A DNA stretch of 32,283 nt from Oscillospiraceae bacterium (GCA_016291435.1 JAEEXH010000028.1:1-32283); one strand, 5' to 3'; positions 9,186 through 17,673 are shown, counted from the first letter of the stretch. Numbers and translations: made by a program. Notes: a model not told the origin generated them from the letters alone.

Positions 9186-10136
9186 TCAGTGCGCGTTAAA
9201 TACCGATTTGCTGATACTGCCTGATTTCAGAATCGTGAAACACAGCGCGAGCGCATAGCCCATGAGCAGGATCAGCTGCATCGTCAGGTTGTCCGTTCCG
9301 GAATTCAGCGATGTGATCACTGCGTTGAAGATCGACTGAAAGATGCTCAGCGCTACGATGATAAAGAAACCCTGAAAGCCGAGCGCCACAACATTGCGGA
9401 TCCAATTCTTTCCGATCTCGCCCCAGTCCCGGTTCATTATTGTTGCAACCGGCAGCGGCGCGGCGGTCAGATACATGAAAATCTCGATCATGCGGGACGC
9501 CAGCACGATGATCATCACCACCAGCAGCGCACCGACAGCCAGCAGCAGGAATCCCGAGAGAATCAGATCGACCAGCAGTTCCGGGATGCCCATACCGGTC
9601 GGGTCAATCACGATCCGCGGCGTACCGTCCATGAAGCTGCCGTCCAGCCCGAATACCGTATGAATCGCGCTGTTTGTAGCGGCAGTGCCGAAGGACAGAA
9701 AACCGGACGTGATCTCGTAGACATTGGAAATCAGGATCAGACCGCAGACTGTCTTGAATATCCATTTGAACAGGATCGACAGGTCGAAATCGCGGAAGTT
9801 GTTGCCCTCCATGATCATTTGCAGCAGATCGCTCAGAAGAATCACGACCATGATGAGCCACGCAATCGGGACGACAGCATTGCTGCACAGCGTTTCCATG
9901 CGGCTCCAGAGGCTTGCGCCGGAGCCTGTGCCAAGCGTCACATCGAATTCGGACGGATGCTTTGACAGGAAATTTGCAAATAAGCCGTTTCCGGACGCAT
10001 TGCTGTCCATTCCCATTTTCAGCAGCTCCTGACTCGATTGAAGCGCATGTTCCACGACCTCCGCGAGCCCGGTGATGATCTTCTGTTCCAATTCATCTGC
10101 CAGGTCACTCAGCCAGTTTGTCTCGATGAATGCCAT
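9186..10136 (-). CDS. VirB6/TrbL-like polytopic conjugation channel protein (CD1112-like)
   Basis: A protein of about 316 residues with an amphipathic N-terminus and at least five hydrophobic segments (for example WLIMVVILLSDLLQMIM, LILSGFLLLAVGALLVVMIIVL, GFQGFFIIVALSIFQSI, LILLMGYALALCFTIL). This fits the VirB6/TrbL-type channel component of Tn1549-like elements, which lies in the inner part of the mating channel. Of two ATGs I prefer the one at 10136: AAGGAGG touches the ATG at 10142 directly, leaving no spacer, but is six bases from the second. In related elements this gene follows the Maff2 gene directly; here a minus-to-plus ATPase cassette separates the two. Confidence 0.9.
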   Translation of the reverse strand: MAFIETNWLSDLADELEQKIITGLAEVVEHALQSSQELLKMGMDSNASGNGLFANFLSKHPSEFDVTLGTGSGASLWSRMETLCSNAVVPIAWLIMVVILLSDLLQMIMEGNNFRDFDLSILFKWIFKTVCGLILISNVYEITSGFLSFGTAATNSAIHTVFGLDGSFMDGTPRIVIDPTGMGIPELLVDLILSGFLLLAVGALLVVMIIVLASRMIEIFMYLTAAPLPVATIMNRDWGEIGKNWIRNVVALGFQGFFIIVALSIFQSIFNAVITSLNSGTDNLTMQLILLMGYALALCFTILKSGSISKSVFNAH

Positions 10137-10224
10137 GTGCATCCTCCTTTCTGAACAATTCTTTGCTTCGGTTCATCGTCTTACAAGCAATTATCGTATT
10201 ATTTAGTTTCTTTGGAATACCCCC

Positions 10225-10253
10225 TTGACAATCTGCCAATCATATAGTATAAT
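10225..10253 (+). promoter_or_regulatory. Consensus sigma-A promoter of the DUF234 ATPase
   Basis: TTGACA at 10225-10230 and TATAAT at 10248-10253 with a 17-base spacer, both perfect matches. The -10 box begins an 8-base inverted repeat (TATAATCT at 10248-10255, AGATTATA at 10271-10278) that spans the expected start of transcription. It could be an operator or an RNA hairpin near the 5' end. Confidence 0.9.
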
Positions 10254-10293
10254 CTAAATTATAATAAGAGAGATTATACAAGGAGGGATTGCT

Positions 10294-11691
10294 ATGCGTT
10301 TTCTTGGCAGAGATCAGGAGCTGTCAGCTCTGGAACGGGAATACAAACGCGGCGGCGGATTTGTTGTCGTATACGGGCGCAGGCGCGTCGGCAAAACCAC
10401 GCTCATCAAGGAATTCATCAAGGGGAAGAATGCGTTGTATTTCCTTGCAAACGAGGAAAGCGACCGCCAGAACCTCAACAAATTCACAGAGAAGCTCGCA
10501 GATTTCACGCAGCAGCCGCATCTTGCGGGCAGCCGTCTGGAAAGCTGGCAGAGTGCATTCCGTATGCTTGTGGCATATCAGCCGCAGGAGAAAAAGGTGC
10601 TTGTCATCGACGAATTTCAGTATCTTGTCAGCGTGAACGCCGCATACCCTTCGATCTTTCAGGAAGCGTGGGATGAGATCCTGAAGGACAGCAATGTCAT
10701 GGTCATCCTCTGCGGTTCATTGATCAGCATGATGACCTCGAAGGTGCTGTCTCGTTCGAGCCCGCTGTACGGCAGACGCACGGCACAGATTCGCTTGCAG
10801 CCGCTTCGGTTTGCAGAATACCGGCAGGCATTCCCTGATAAATCATTCACAGAGCTGACGGAACTCTATGCTGTGACCGGCGGCGTGCCGAAATATATCG
10901 AGTTTTTTGATAACGGCCTTTCCCTGTGGGAGAATGTATCCGACGTGATACTGGCAAAATCGGGCTTTCTCTACGAAGAGCCGATCTTCCTTCTGGAAAA
11001 GGAAGTGCGCGAGACTGTCAACTACTTTTCCATCATGAAAGCAATCTCGCTCGGCAATCATAAGCTTTCAAAGATCGCAGGACTGCTGGAACAGCCGACA
11101 ACCTCTGTTTCGCCGTATCTTGCAACGCTGAGCGACCTGTTCCTCGTCGAAAAGCGTGTGCCGGTCACCGAACAGAACCCTGAAAAAAGCAGAAAGGGTT
11201 TATACTATATCTGCGATTATTTCATGGATTTCTGGTTCAGATTTGTATACCCGCACCGCGGCGAGCTGGAAATGGACAATACCGGGTATGTGCTGAAAAA
11301 GATACAGTCCGCCTTTATCGAAAATCATGTGAGCTATGTGTTTGAGGCGATTTCGCGTGAAAACTTCGCCGCATACTGTACCTCCGGCAATACGGATTTT
11401 GTACCTGCAAAAATCGGCGCATACTGGAACGGCAGTACTGAAATTGATGTCGTGGCAGTAGATCAGGAGCATGACAGTATTTTCGCGGGCGAATGCAAAT
11501 ACTACGACAAGCCGGTTCCTGCCGATGTGTATTTCGATCTGAAGAAAAAGTGCGACAGTATCCCGGAGTTCCGCGGAAAACACATTGTATACGGCATCTT
11601 TTCAAAGAGCGGCTTTGCGCAGAGACTGCTGGATGCCGCAAAAGAGAATTCTGAGCTATATCTGTTTGATCAGGGTGAACGAATCTTGTAA
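10294..11691 (+). CDS. AAA ATPase with DUF234 / PD-(D/E)XK-like C-terminus
   Basis: A 465-residue ATPase of the archaeal-type ATPase_2 family. Walker A is GRRRVGKT (28-35) and Walker B is VLVIDEF (102-108), followed by a CGSLISMM sensor segment near 140. A helical middle region (about 250-330) resembles a winged helix. The C-terminus has EID (383-385) and ECK (400-402), the D...ExK pattern of PD-(D/E)XK nucleases, as in DUF234. Biological targets of this family are not established. The gene lies on the plus strand inside a minus-strand conjugation operon and has its own consensus promoter, a strong AAGGAGGG ribosome binding site and a terminator, so it behaves as a self-contained cassette. 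A toxin, defence or regulatory role is possible but unsupported. Confidence 0.88.
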   Translation: MRFLGRDQELSALEREYKRGGGFVVVYGRRRVGKTTLIKEFIKGKNALYFLANEESDRQNLNKFTEKLADFTQQPHLAGSRLESWQSAFRMLVAYQPQEKKVLVIDEFQYLVSVNAAYPSIFQEAWDEILKDSNVMVILCGSLISMMTSKVLSRSSPLYGRRTAQIRLQPLRFAEYRQAFPDKSFTELTELYAVTGGVPKYIEFFDNGLSLWENVSDVILAKSGFLYEEPIFLLEKEVRETVNYFSIMKAISLGNHKLSKIAGLLEQPTTSVSPYLATLSDLFLVEKRVPVTEQNPEKSRKGLYYICDYFMDFWFRFVYPHRGELEMDNTGYVLKKIQSAFIENHVSYVFEAISRENFAAYCTSGNTDFVPAKIGAYWNGSTEIDVVAVDQEHDSIFAGECKYYDKPVPADVYFDLKKKCDSIPEFRGKHIVYGIFSKSGFAQRLLDAAKENSELYLFDQGERIL

Positions 11692-11736
11692 ATGGCAGAG
11701 ACTTCGGCACAGCCGGGAGACTATAAATGATACAGT

Positions 11737-11775
11737 GAATGCGGTGCAGTGCAGACTGCACCGCATTCTCTTTTT
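11737..11775 (+). terminator. Rho-independent terminator of the ATPase cassette
   Basis: Perfect 14-base arms (GAATGCGGTGCAGT and its complement) around a 4-base loop, followed by TCTTTTTCC. On the minus strand no T-run follows, so operon transcription in the other direction need not stop here. Confidence 0.92.
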
Positions 11776-11780
11776 CCGGC

Positions 11781-12161
11781 TCAGGCCGTCGCCATCGCGT
11801 CCGACATCATACCTGTGAGCACCGGCACGAGCAGCACGCCCGCCATAATGACAGCGGCGCCTGCCATGGTCTGCTTGATGCCCTGCGACTTGTTTGCCGC
11901 ATTGTCCGAGCCGTAGCCCTCAAGCAGATTGATCACGCCGAACACGGCGAGACCCGCACCGACCATGATGATCAGCGCACGGAGCACCTTGCCGGTCACG
12001 GCAATGAAGTTTGCCGGATTGATCTCGGCAGCCGAGACCTGCACTGCAAACATCACGCAGGCCGCGAGCACGCTCAGCACGATCAAGGTGAGCTGCTTCG
12101 CGCAGCGGCAGCGGCGGGAAAGCGTACCCGCCGGTGCTGCACACACATTCTGCTTTTTCAT
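11781..12161 (-). CDS. Maff2-family small membrane protein of the conjugation operon
   Basis: A 126-residue protein beginning MKKQNVCAA, with a hydrophobic segment or signal at about 25-45 (LTLIVLSVLAACVMFAVQVSA) and two more helices (LIIMVGAGLAVFGVINLL, MAGAAVIMAGVLLVPVL). The topology and the place between virD4 and virB6 match the Maff2 family of Tn1549-like elements. The shape is reminiscent of VirB2-type pilin subunits, but that equivalence is an inference. The frame stays open upstream to 12419; I chose this ATG because AAGGAGG stands 8 bases before it and the upstream part reads as an antisense shadow of virD4. Confidence 0.88.
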   Translation of the reverse strand: MKKQNVCAAPAGTLSRRCRCAKQLTLIVLSVLAACVMFAVQVSAAEINPANFIAVTGKVLRALIIMVGAGLAVFGVINLLEGYGSDNAANKSQGIKQTMAGAAVIMAGVLLVPVLTGMMSDAMATA

Positions 12162-12180
12162 TGCGCACTCCTCCTTTCTC

Positions 12181-14178
12181 TCAGATTTCCGTTTTGCTTT
12201 CGTAGACTTCCACAGCGGTGTCTCCCGACACGACTGCTTTATTGCGCTTCCGGATGCCGCGCGTATAGGCGGCAATATCAAAGGTATACTTTTTGCCGCC
12301 GTCGGGATCGCCGGTGTGCGCATCCAGAAGACTGCCGTACATCGGATGTGCGGTGATATCGTACTTGTCACAGAAAAACGGATGAAAACCTCTGACCCGT
12401 GCAATACATTTCCCGCCATCCATTGTGAAGATTTCTGATTCTGTCATGAGCTCACGCCCGGCTTTCTGATAATTCGTGCCGCTGGAGGGAGATTGTCCCC
12501 GCGTGTCACTTGTGGAGACCGTATCAATCGTTTCCTTGCCGAGCACCTCGGACAAATCCTTGAGCGTGGTCTTTTCGCCGCCTCCGAGAAACAGCATTGT
12601 ATCGCAGTTGCCTTCGATTGTGTCTGCGTTATCCTTATAGAGATCCTTGAGCTGCGACTTGGTCTGCAAAATGATGCTTGCGGAGATTTCACGCGAACGG
12701 ATTGTCGCAATCAGCTTGTCGAAGTTCGGGATTTCACCGATGTTTTTGAACTCATCGAGCAGACAGTGCACATGATATTTCAGCTTGCCGCCGGGATTGT
12801 TGTCTGCTCTCGTGCATAGCATGTTAAACATCTGCGTGTATAACAGCGCAACCAGAAAATTAAAGGTTGCATCCGTATCCGGCACAATGACAAACAGTGC
12901 CGAGAGCTCATCGCCGAGCTTGTCGAGCTCCAGCTCGTCATAGCGCGTGATTTCCAAAATCTCATCGATGCTGAACACGCCGAGCCGTGTGGCACAGGAG
13001 ATCAGGATAGATTATGCCGTCTTTCCGGCTGCCAGCTTATACGCCTTGAACTGACGGATCGCGAAGCGGGCAATGGATGCCTGCGCTTCTGTCGGCGTTT
13101 CCCCGTCCAGATTGTTCATGATCGCGCGGAAATACAGGCTGCTTTCGGTGTCCTGTTCGAGCAGCTTCCGGCTTTCCTCCGCATCCATCATGCGGTTGTC
13201 CAGCCAGCGCTCGATGCCCTCAAACATCAGATCAACATGGTTTTTGAAGCTTTCGTCATTTTCACGCACCTCGGAATCGTTGATCAGCTCGATCAGAGAT
13301 TCAAAATTGCGTTCCTCCGCGGGATAGATTGCAAAAATCAGTGCGATATACGCGGTATAGAGCAGGCGCTCCGCCTTGACCCAGAAATCCTCGGCGGCTT
13401 TCTGCTGCCCCGAGCCGGAGGTATTGCGAATCAGGACATCGACCAGCTTCAGAATATCTGCCTCGCGGTGATCGTCGCGGATATATGCCATCGTGTTGTA
13501 TTGCATCGACTTGCCGAAATCGACCGTGTTAAACACTTTGATGTTGTACGGCTCATAGATGACCTTGCCGCTGCTGTCCTTCTGCACTCTGCCTCTGGCA
13601 TCCCGCACCGGTCTGCCGCGCTGCAGCATCCTGCCGCATTCAATGAGAATCGTGCCTTTCGGGTCGGTCACAACATAGCTGCTGTACATCTGCATCAGAT
13701 TCGGCTTGAGGTAATAGCGCGTTTTGCCCGTGCCCGAGCCGCCGATGATCTCCTGATTCTTGTTCCGCGCCAGCTTGAAGCTTTTGGGTTTGCCCATCGT
13801 GAGAAAGAGCGTTGCCGTGATGATCATGTTGTCGCAGAAGTTCTTTGCACGGAGCATCGCCGCTTCTTCCGGCGTGCCCCATCTTGCGCTGCCGTGCTCT
13901 TTGCCGGTGCGCATCTTTTTTGCCGTGGATCTTCGATATTGCATGATGCCGAAGAACGCCAGCGCGATCAGCGCGCCGCCGAGCAGATCGGCAGGATGCA
14001 TGCTCGGCAGGGGATCAGACATTGCCGTGCCGAACTGATCAAGGAAAGACAGCACTTTTTTGTCAGCGCTCCTGCCCTCTGCGAACCGCACAGCCCAGAC
14101 GGCATGATTGCCGCACCATGCGACCAGCAGATAGGGGATCGACATCAGCAGGGACTTTTTCAGCTTTGCAGCATCCAT
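12181..14178 (-). pseudogene. virD4: VirD4/TraG coupling protein gene interrupted by an in-frame TAA
   Basis: The coupling protein brings the relaxase-DNA complex to the mating channel. The frame covers 666 codons, normal for the family, with N-terminal transmembrane segments (about 8-30 and 63-80), Walker A GGSGTGKT (146-153), and Walker B LLDEF plus ATIRSREISASIILQ in the C-terminal part. A single TAA at 13012-13014 (codon 389) falls between AAGKTA and SILISC, with no frameshift: the coding signal continues in the same frame on both sides. Family members I recall have Lys at this place, so one AAA-to-TAA change explains it. The truncated product would keep Walker A but lose Walker B and the rest of the motor. 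The GTG at 12978 has no ribosome binding site. The start overlaps the pcfB stop (TGATG). A sequencing error cannot be excluded. Confidence 0.9.
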
Positions 14179-14675
14179 CAGCGTGTCACCTCCCCGTGTG
14201 AGAGATCGTGCTCTTTCTGCACGGCAGATCTTCCGGCATGGGCTTTCTGCGCCGCCTGCGCCATTTCCTGCCGCTTTTCCCGCGGAATCGTATGCTCTTT
14301 GACACGCTGCTGCATGATGCCTGCATATTCGGCGAATGCCTGCTGCATTCTTTCGAGCTTGCTTGCCTGAAAGATCACATGAAACACCGGCGGATCGCTG
14401 CCGACTTCGCGGCGCAGCGCATACTGCACGCCGTGCTTCTGCGCTGCACGCTCGAAATCCTTGATATTGCCCGCATTGACTTCGATACTTTCCAGCTTTC
14501 TGCCCGAACGGGCAGCCAGGTCGCCGAGTGTGGTTCTCGTGCGCTGGGAAGTATCGGGCGGACTGCGCAGCATCTCTGTGAGGGCGCCTTTCAGCACCTC
14601 CGGCGTCATTTGTGCTGCGCGGATGATGATGTCCAGTGTTTTCCCGGCGACCTGATCGGAGACCGACGCCGCCAT
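14178..14675 (-). CDS. pcfB: PcfB-family (DUF3801) conjugation protein
   Basis: A 165-residue protein, by family an accessory component encoded directly before the VirD4-type coupling protein PcfC/TraG and thought to help couple DNA to the channel. The N-terminal segment (VAGKTLDIIIRAAQMTPEVL) and the central stretch NIKDFERAAQKHGVQYALRR match DUF3801. The C-terminal part is charged and helical. Its start forms TAATG with the stop of the upstream small gene and has no clear ribosome binding site of its own, so it was probably translated by coupling. Insertion of IS21 in that upstream gene removes this arrangement, so expression is likely reduced. Confidence 0.88.
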   Translation of the reverse strand: MAASVSDQVAGKTLDIIIRAAQMTPEVLKGALTEMLRSPPDTSQRTRTTLGDLAARSGRKLESIEVNAGNIKDFERAAQKHGVQYALRREVGSDPPVFHVIFQASKLERMQQAFAEYAGIMQQRVKEHTIPREKRQEMAQAAQKAHAGRSAVQKEHDLSHGEVTR

Positions 14676-14747
14676 TACGTTTCGTAGATCTTGCCGAAGC
14701 GGAAGTATCTCCGTTCGGCGATCAGAGCATTGCGGAAGAGGTCATAG
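14675..14747 (-). pseudogene. 3' remnant of small conjugative-element gene split by IS21
   Basis: Between the left end of the insertion sequence and pcfB the minus strand encodes YDLFRNALIAERRYF and a short tail ending KIYET, then a TAA that shares a base with the pcfB ATG. Joined at the 7-base target duplication to the piece at the other side of the insertion, it gives one uninterrupted 88-residue frame. No start codon of its own is available. Confidence 0.85.
14741..14747. repeat. IS21 target-site duplication, left copy
   Basis: GTCATAG directly before the TG of the left terminus; the identical heptamer follows the right terminus at 17691-17697. Target duplications of 4-8 bases are usual for IS21. 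Confidence 0.93.
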
Positions 14748-14764
14748 TGATTATTTCGCGCTCC

Positions 14765-14857
14765 GGAAAGCATCGATTCGCCAGAAGGAAAGCGCCAGCG
14801 CACGACGAGGAAAGCAGTAAAACGCACAAGGAAAGCAGCAACTCGCCAAAGGAAAGC
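14765..14857 (+). repeat. Five GGAAAGC end repeats of IS21, left side
   Basis: GGAAAGC begins at 14765, 14787, 14809, 14830 and 14851, i.e. every 21-22 bases, two helical turns, with a looser CGC motif in between. The likely function is binding of IstA along one face of the DNA, by analogy with known IS21 ends. Confidence 0.85.
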
Positions 14858-14871
14858 ACTTCGTGTATAAT
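14843..14871 (+). promoter_or_regulatory. Possible istA promoter
   Basis: A perfect TATAAT at 14866-14871 lies 46 bases before the istA start. The -35 position, 17 bases upstream, reads TCGCCA and is poor. The last GGAAAGC end repeat falls between the two boxes, so transposase binding could repress the promoter. Confidence 0.45.
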
Positions 14872-14916
14872 AGAATTAGAGGCGCAGCCTCAATTCTAAC
14901 GAAGGGAGCCAAAATT

Positions 14917-16476
14917 ATGGCGAACAAAATCGATGTGAAGCTCATCCTTGAGCTTCTCCAGACCCCGATGTCGCAGCGTGAGATCATTAAAACGCGGCAC
15001 ATCTCCTCAAAGTCGATTACGGCTGTATGCCGCCGCGCTGCTGAATTGGGTGTCAGCTATGCGGATCTGGCAGACAAGAGTGACGACGAGGTCTATCTGC
15101 TCTTCTTTCCGGACAAGTTCCAGAAGGAGACCGTATACGCTCCGGTCAACTATGACTATGTCCACGGTGAATTGAAGAAGACTGGTGTTACACTCAAGCT
15201 GCTGTGGCAGGAGTACAAGGACGGTGTGAAGGTGGGGGTTCCGGTCGGATACACAAAGTTCCGTGATGATTATGCAAAGTATGTCGAACAGAACAACCTC
15301 ACAAACCACATCACGCACAAGCCCGGTGTTGTATGTGAAGTGGACTGGAGTGGCAAAACGATGCGGCTGAACGATCCTGAAGAGGGTAAGGTGCATCCCG
15401 TCTATCTCTTTGTCGCAGCACTGCCCTACAGCCAGCTTGCGTATGTCGAGCCTTGCCTGAATATGAATGAGCAGACGTGGATCAACTGCAATATTCATAT
15501 GTTCGAGTATTTCGGTGGCGTTACGCTCCGTATCGTCTGCGACAATCTTAAAACCGGCGTGATCACACATCCCCGCGAGGGCGACATCGTTCTGAACCAG
15601 TGCTATGAGGATTTCTCAAACCACTACTGCACTGCGGTCATGCCCGCAGGCGTGAAGCAGCCGAAGCAGAAGGCATCTGTCGAGGGTACTGTTGGGAAGA
15701 TCGCTACTGCCATCATCGCCCGTCTGCGCAATACTGAGTATACTTCTCTCCATAAGCTGAAAATGGATGTTGCAGCGGCGCTGGAGGATTTCAACAACAA
15801 GCCCTTCCAGAAACGTGAAGGCAGCCGCCGCGAGGTGTTTGAAGCGAATGAGCGCATCACGCTGCGGCCGCTGCCAGCCTTTCCGTATGAGTACGCCGTG
15901 TGGGAATACGGACGCGTCATTGGCGCGGATTTTCATGTGACCTACCAGACGTGCAAGTATTCTGTGCCGTATCGTTTTGTCGGCAAGATGGTTGACTTGA
16001 AGATCACCGAAAGCATGATTGATATTTACTGCGGCCATGAGCGTATTTCCTCCCACAAGCGTTTTCCGAGCTACGTCCGCAACAGGTATGACACTTATCC
16101 GGAGGATATTCCTGAACGCTTCCAGAAAACGGAATGGAACGAGCTTACGCTCCGGCAGTGGGCGGCTTCCATCGGTAAGCACACACTGGCAGTTATTGAC
16201 CGAATTTTCAAGAGCTACCGCACGTCTGAACAGGGCATTAATCCCTCAATGTCCGTGCTGAAGCTGAGCAAGAAGTATTCCTCCGAGCGTCTGGAAACGG
16301 CTTGTGAACTGGCACTCGAACACGTCAGTGTACCGCGCTATTCCCATCTCAAAGCGATCCTTTCTTCCGGTCAGGATGTGGAATACAAGGAGAGCAAAAA
16401 GCAGGAGAACGAATCGTTGCCCGCCGGATTTGTGCGCGGTGCTGCCTATTACGGAGGTGACGATCATGTTGAGTGA
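14917..16476 (+). CDS. istA: IS21-family transposase IstA
   Basis: A 519-residue DDE transposase that cuts and joins the element's ends. The N-terminal helix-turn-helix region (about 8-45, SQREIIKTRHISSKSITAV) should bind the end repeats. The catalytic core shows the three acidic residues in context: EVDWSG, IVCDNLKTGV and ASVEGTVGKI. The C-terminal part is the usual IS21 domain. I start at the ATG giving MANKIDVKL because AGGGAG lies 8 bases upstream; the frame extends 54 bases further 5' without a comparable site. The stop overlaps istB by 11 bases, the normal IS21 arrangement. No frameshift or stop is visible, so it is probably active. Confidence 0.96.
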   Translation: MANKIDVKLILELLQTPMSQREIIKTRHISSKSITAVCRRAAELGVSYADLADKSDDEVYLLFFPDKFQKETVYAPVNYDYVHGELKKTGVTLKLLWQEYKDGVKVGVPVGYTKFRDDYAKYVEQNNLTNHITHKPGVVCEVDWSGKTMRLNDPEEGKVHPVYLFVAALPYSQLAYVEPCLNMNEQTWINCNIHMFEYFGGVTLRIVCDNLKTGVITHPREGDIVLNQCYEDFSNHYCTAVMPAGVKQPKQKASVEGTVGKIATAIIARLRNTEYTSLHKLKMDVAAALEDFNNKPFQKREGSRREVFEANERITLRPLPAFPYEYAVWEYGRVIGADFHVTYQTCKYSVPYRFVGKMVDLKITESMIDIYCGHERISSHKRFPSYVRNRYDTYPEDIPERFQKTEWNELTLRQWAASIGKHTLAVIDRIFKSYRTSEQGINPSMSVLKLSKKYSSERLETACELALEHVSVPRYSHLKAILSSGQDVEYKESKKQENESLPAGFVRGAAYYGGDDHVE

Positions 16477-17212
16477 AGAAACAAGACGCAAGCTGCGTGA
16501 GATGAACTTCGGCGAGCTGGTCGAAGCTCTTGATCTTCAGGAAAAGCAGCCGGAATATCTGGCACTTTCGTTTGATGAACGCATGAATCTTGCTGTTGAT
16601 TACACCTATTCTGCCAAGTACAATGCCAAGGTTCACCGCCTGATCAATGCAGCCAAATTCCGTATTGCAGATGCGGCGCTTGTGAATGTGTACTATGAAA
16701 AGCGCGGGCTGGACAAGGATCTGATCCTGACGCTCGGAACCTGCGGTTTCATCGAAAAGAACCAGCCGGTCGTATTCAATGGATTCACCGGTTCCGGTAA
16801 GAGCTACCTTGCGTGTGCCATCGGCAGACAGGCTTGTATGCAGGGATTCCGCACGAGGTATATCCGGGTTCCCGATCTGATGCAGCTGCTCAGCGAGGCT
16901 TCTTTGGATGTACACGGCAGATCCAAGCTCCTGAAAAAGTTCAGCGGATACCGTTTGTTGATCCTTGACGAATGGCTGCTCAATGACATGACGGAGAGCG
17001 AGCAGCATTTCATCTTTGAGCTGATCGAGCGCCGCTATGACTGCACCTCCACGATTTTCTGTACACAGTACAAACGTGAAGACTGGCACAGCCGGCTGGG
17101 CGGCGGCATTCACGCCGACGCGATCATGGACAGAATCGTACATACCGCTGCGTGGGTGTACTCCGGTGACATCAACATGCGCGAGTTGCAGGCGAAGGAG
17201 GCAGAGTCATGA
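16466..17212 (+). CDS. istB: IS21-family helper ATPase IstB
   Basis: A 248-residue AAA+ ATPase related to DnaC, which remodels target DNA and regulates IstA. Walker A is GFTGSGKS (about 108-115) and Walker B LLILDEW (about 162-168). An arginine-rich C-terminal part with MDRIVHTA completes the family pattern. The start is the ATG preceded by GGAGGTGA at a 5-base distance; the reading frame runs further upstream only within istA. Length is normal for IstB. The gene is intact. Confidence 0.96.
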   Translation: MLSEETRRKLREMNFGELVEALDLQEKQPEYLALSFDERMNLAVDYTYSAKYNAKVHRLINAAKFRIADAALVNVYYEKRGLDKDLILTLGTCGFIEKNQPVVFNGFTGSGKSYLACAIGRQACMQGFRTRYIRVPDLMQLLSEASLDVHGRSKLLKKFSGYRLLILDEWLLNDMTESEQHFIFELIERRYDCTSTIFCTQYKREDWHSRLGGGIHADAIMDRIVHTAAWVYSGDINMRELQAKEAES

Positions 17213-17406
17213 TGGAAGATTACTGCGCCTTCAGCAAGGATCACAAATGCGTGAAATGGGAGGATTATGAGTTGACTCGCCATGAATTGGAAGAAGCCGA
17301 TCGCCTTTGTCACGGCAACTGGATCGAGATCCAAAGACTGTATGCGTACATTGATATGCTCAGATCCATCTTGAAGGAAAATAATATCGATTATCCGGAG
17401 ATGTGA
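17209..17406 (+). CDS. Small third gene of the IS21 element, function unknown
   Basis: A 65-residue acidic protein (MMEDYCAFSKDHKCVKWEDY...), mainly helical in its second half. Its ATG overlaps the istB stop (ATGA), and GAAGGAGG lies 7 bases upstream, so it is very likely translated by coupling to istB. Two cysteines near the N-terminus (C6 and C14) with a Trp/Tyr-rich context could form a small metal-binding or disulphide unit, but the pattern is too short to name. I do not recognise the family. Most IS21 elements carry only istA and istB, so this is an accessory gene. Confidence 0.7.
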   Translation: MMEDYCAFSKDHKCVKWEDYELTRHELEEADRLCHGNWIEIQRLYAYIDMLRSILKENNIDYPEM

Positions 17407-17470
17407 TGATCCGTTACATTAGGTAGGTTCACTGCTAATCGGGGCTGGAACTCCCCAGCGTGCCGCCGCC

Positions 17471-17529
17471 GTTTTCACGGCTTCCGCCTTCATTCCGCTA
17501 CGCTCCATTCCGGCGGAAGCCGTGAAAAC
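17471..17529. repeat. Long perfect inverted repeat downstream of the IS21 genes
   Basis: Perfect 18-base arms (GTTTTCACGGCTTCCGCC and its complement) separated by 23 bases. In RNA it would form a very stable hairpin. No T-run of more than three follows, so it may block antisense read-through or stop transcription in either direction rather than act as a textbook terminator. The stretch from the small gene's stop to the IS end holds nothing else but this and the end repeats. Confidence 0.75.
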
Positions 17530-17600
17530 ATTTATTCAGATATGTTCCTCTCACATATATGGTTCCGAATCTAGGGGGAATTATGAATTCCTCGGCAAGT

Positions 17601-17673
17601 GCTTTCCATATTACGCGCTGGTGCTTTCCGTGAAGCGAAATGGCGCTTTCCGCAGTGCGAAACGGTGCTTTCT
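17601..17673 (-). repeat. Four GGAAAGC-type end repeats of IS21, right side
   Basis: GCTTTCC (the complement of the left motif) begins at 17601, 17623 and 17645, and a GCTTTCT variant at 17667, with exact 22-base spacing. Orientation is inverted relative to the left set, as expected for transposase sites at the two ends. Confidence 0.85.

Noticed and set aside
12181-12978. Separate 265-residue gene starting at GTG 12978
   Set aside because: It is the same frame as the upstream part of virD4, separated only by one TAA; no ribosome binding site precedes the GTG.
14765-14857. CRISPR-like array from five short repeats
   Set aside because: The repeats are only 7 bases with 14-15 base gaps and are mirrored at the other end of the IS; they are IS21 end sites.
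14863-14916. Earlier start of istA (MYNRIRGAAS)
   Set aside because: It begins within the predicted -10 region and has no ribosome binding site; the ATG at 14917 has one.
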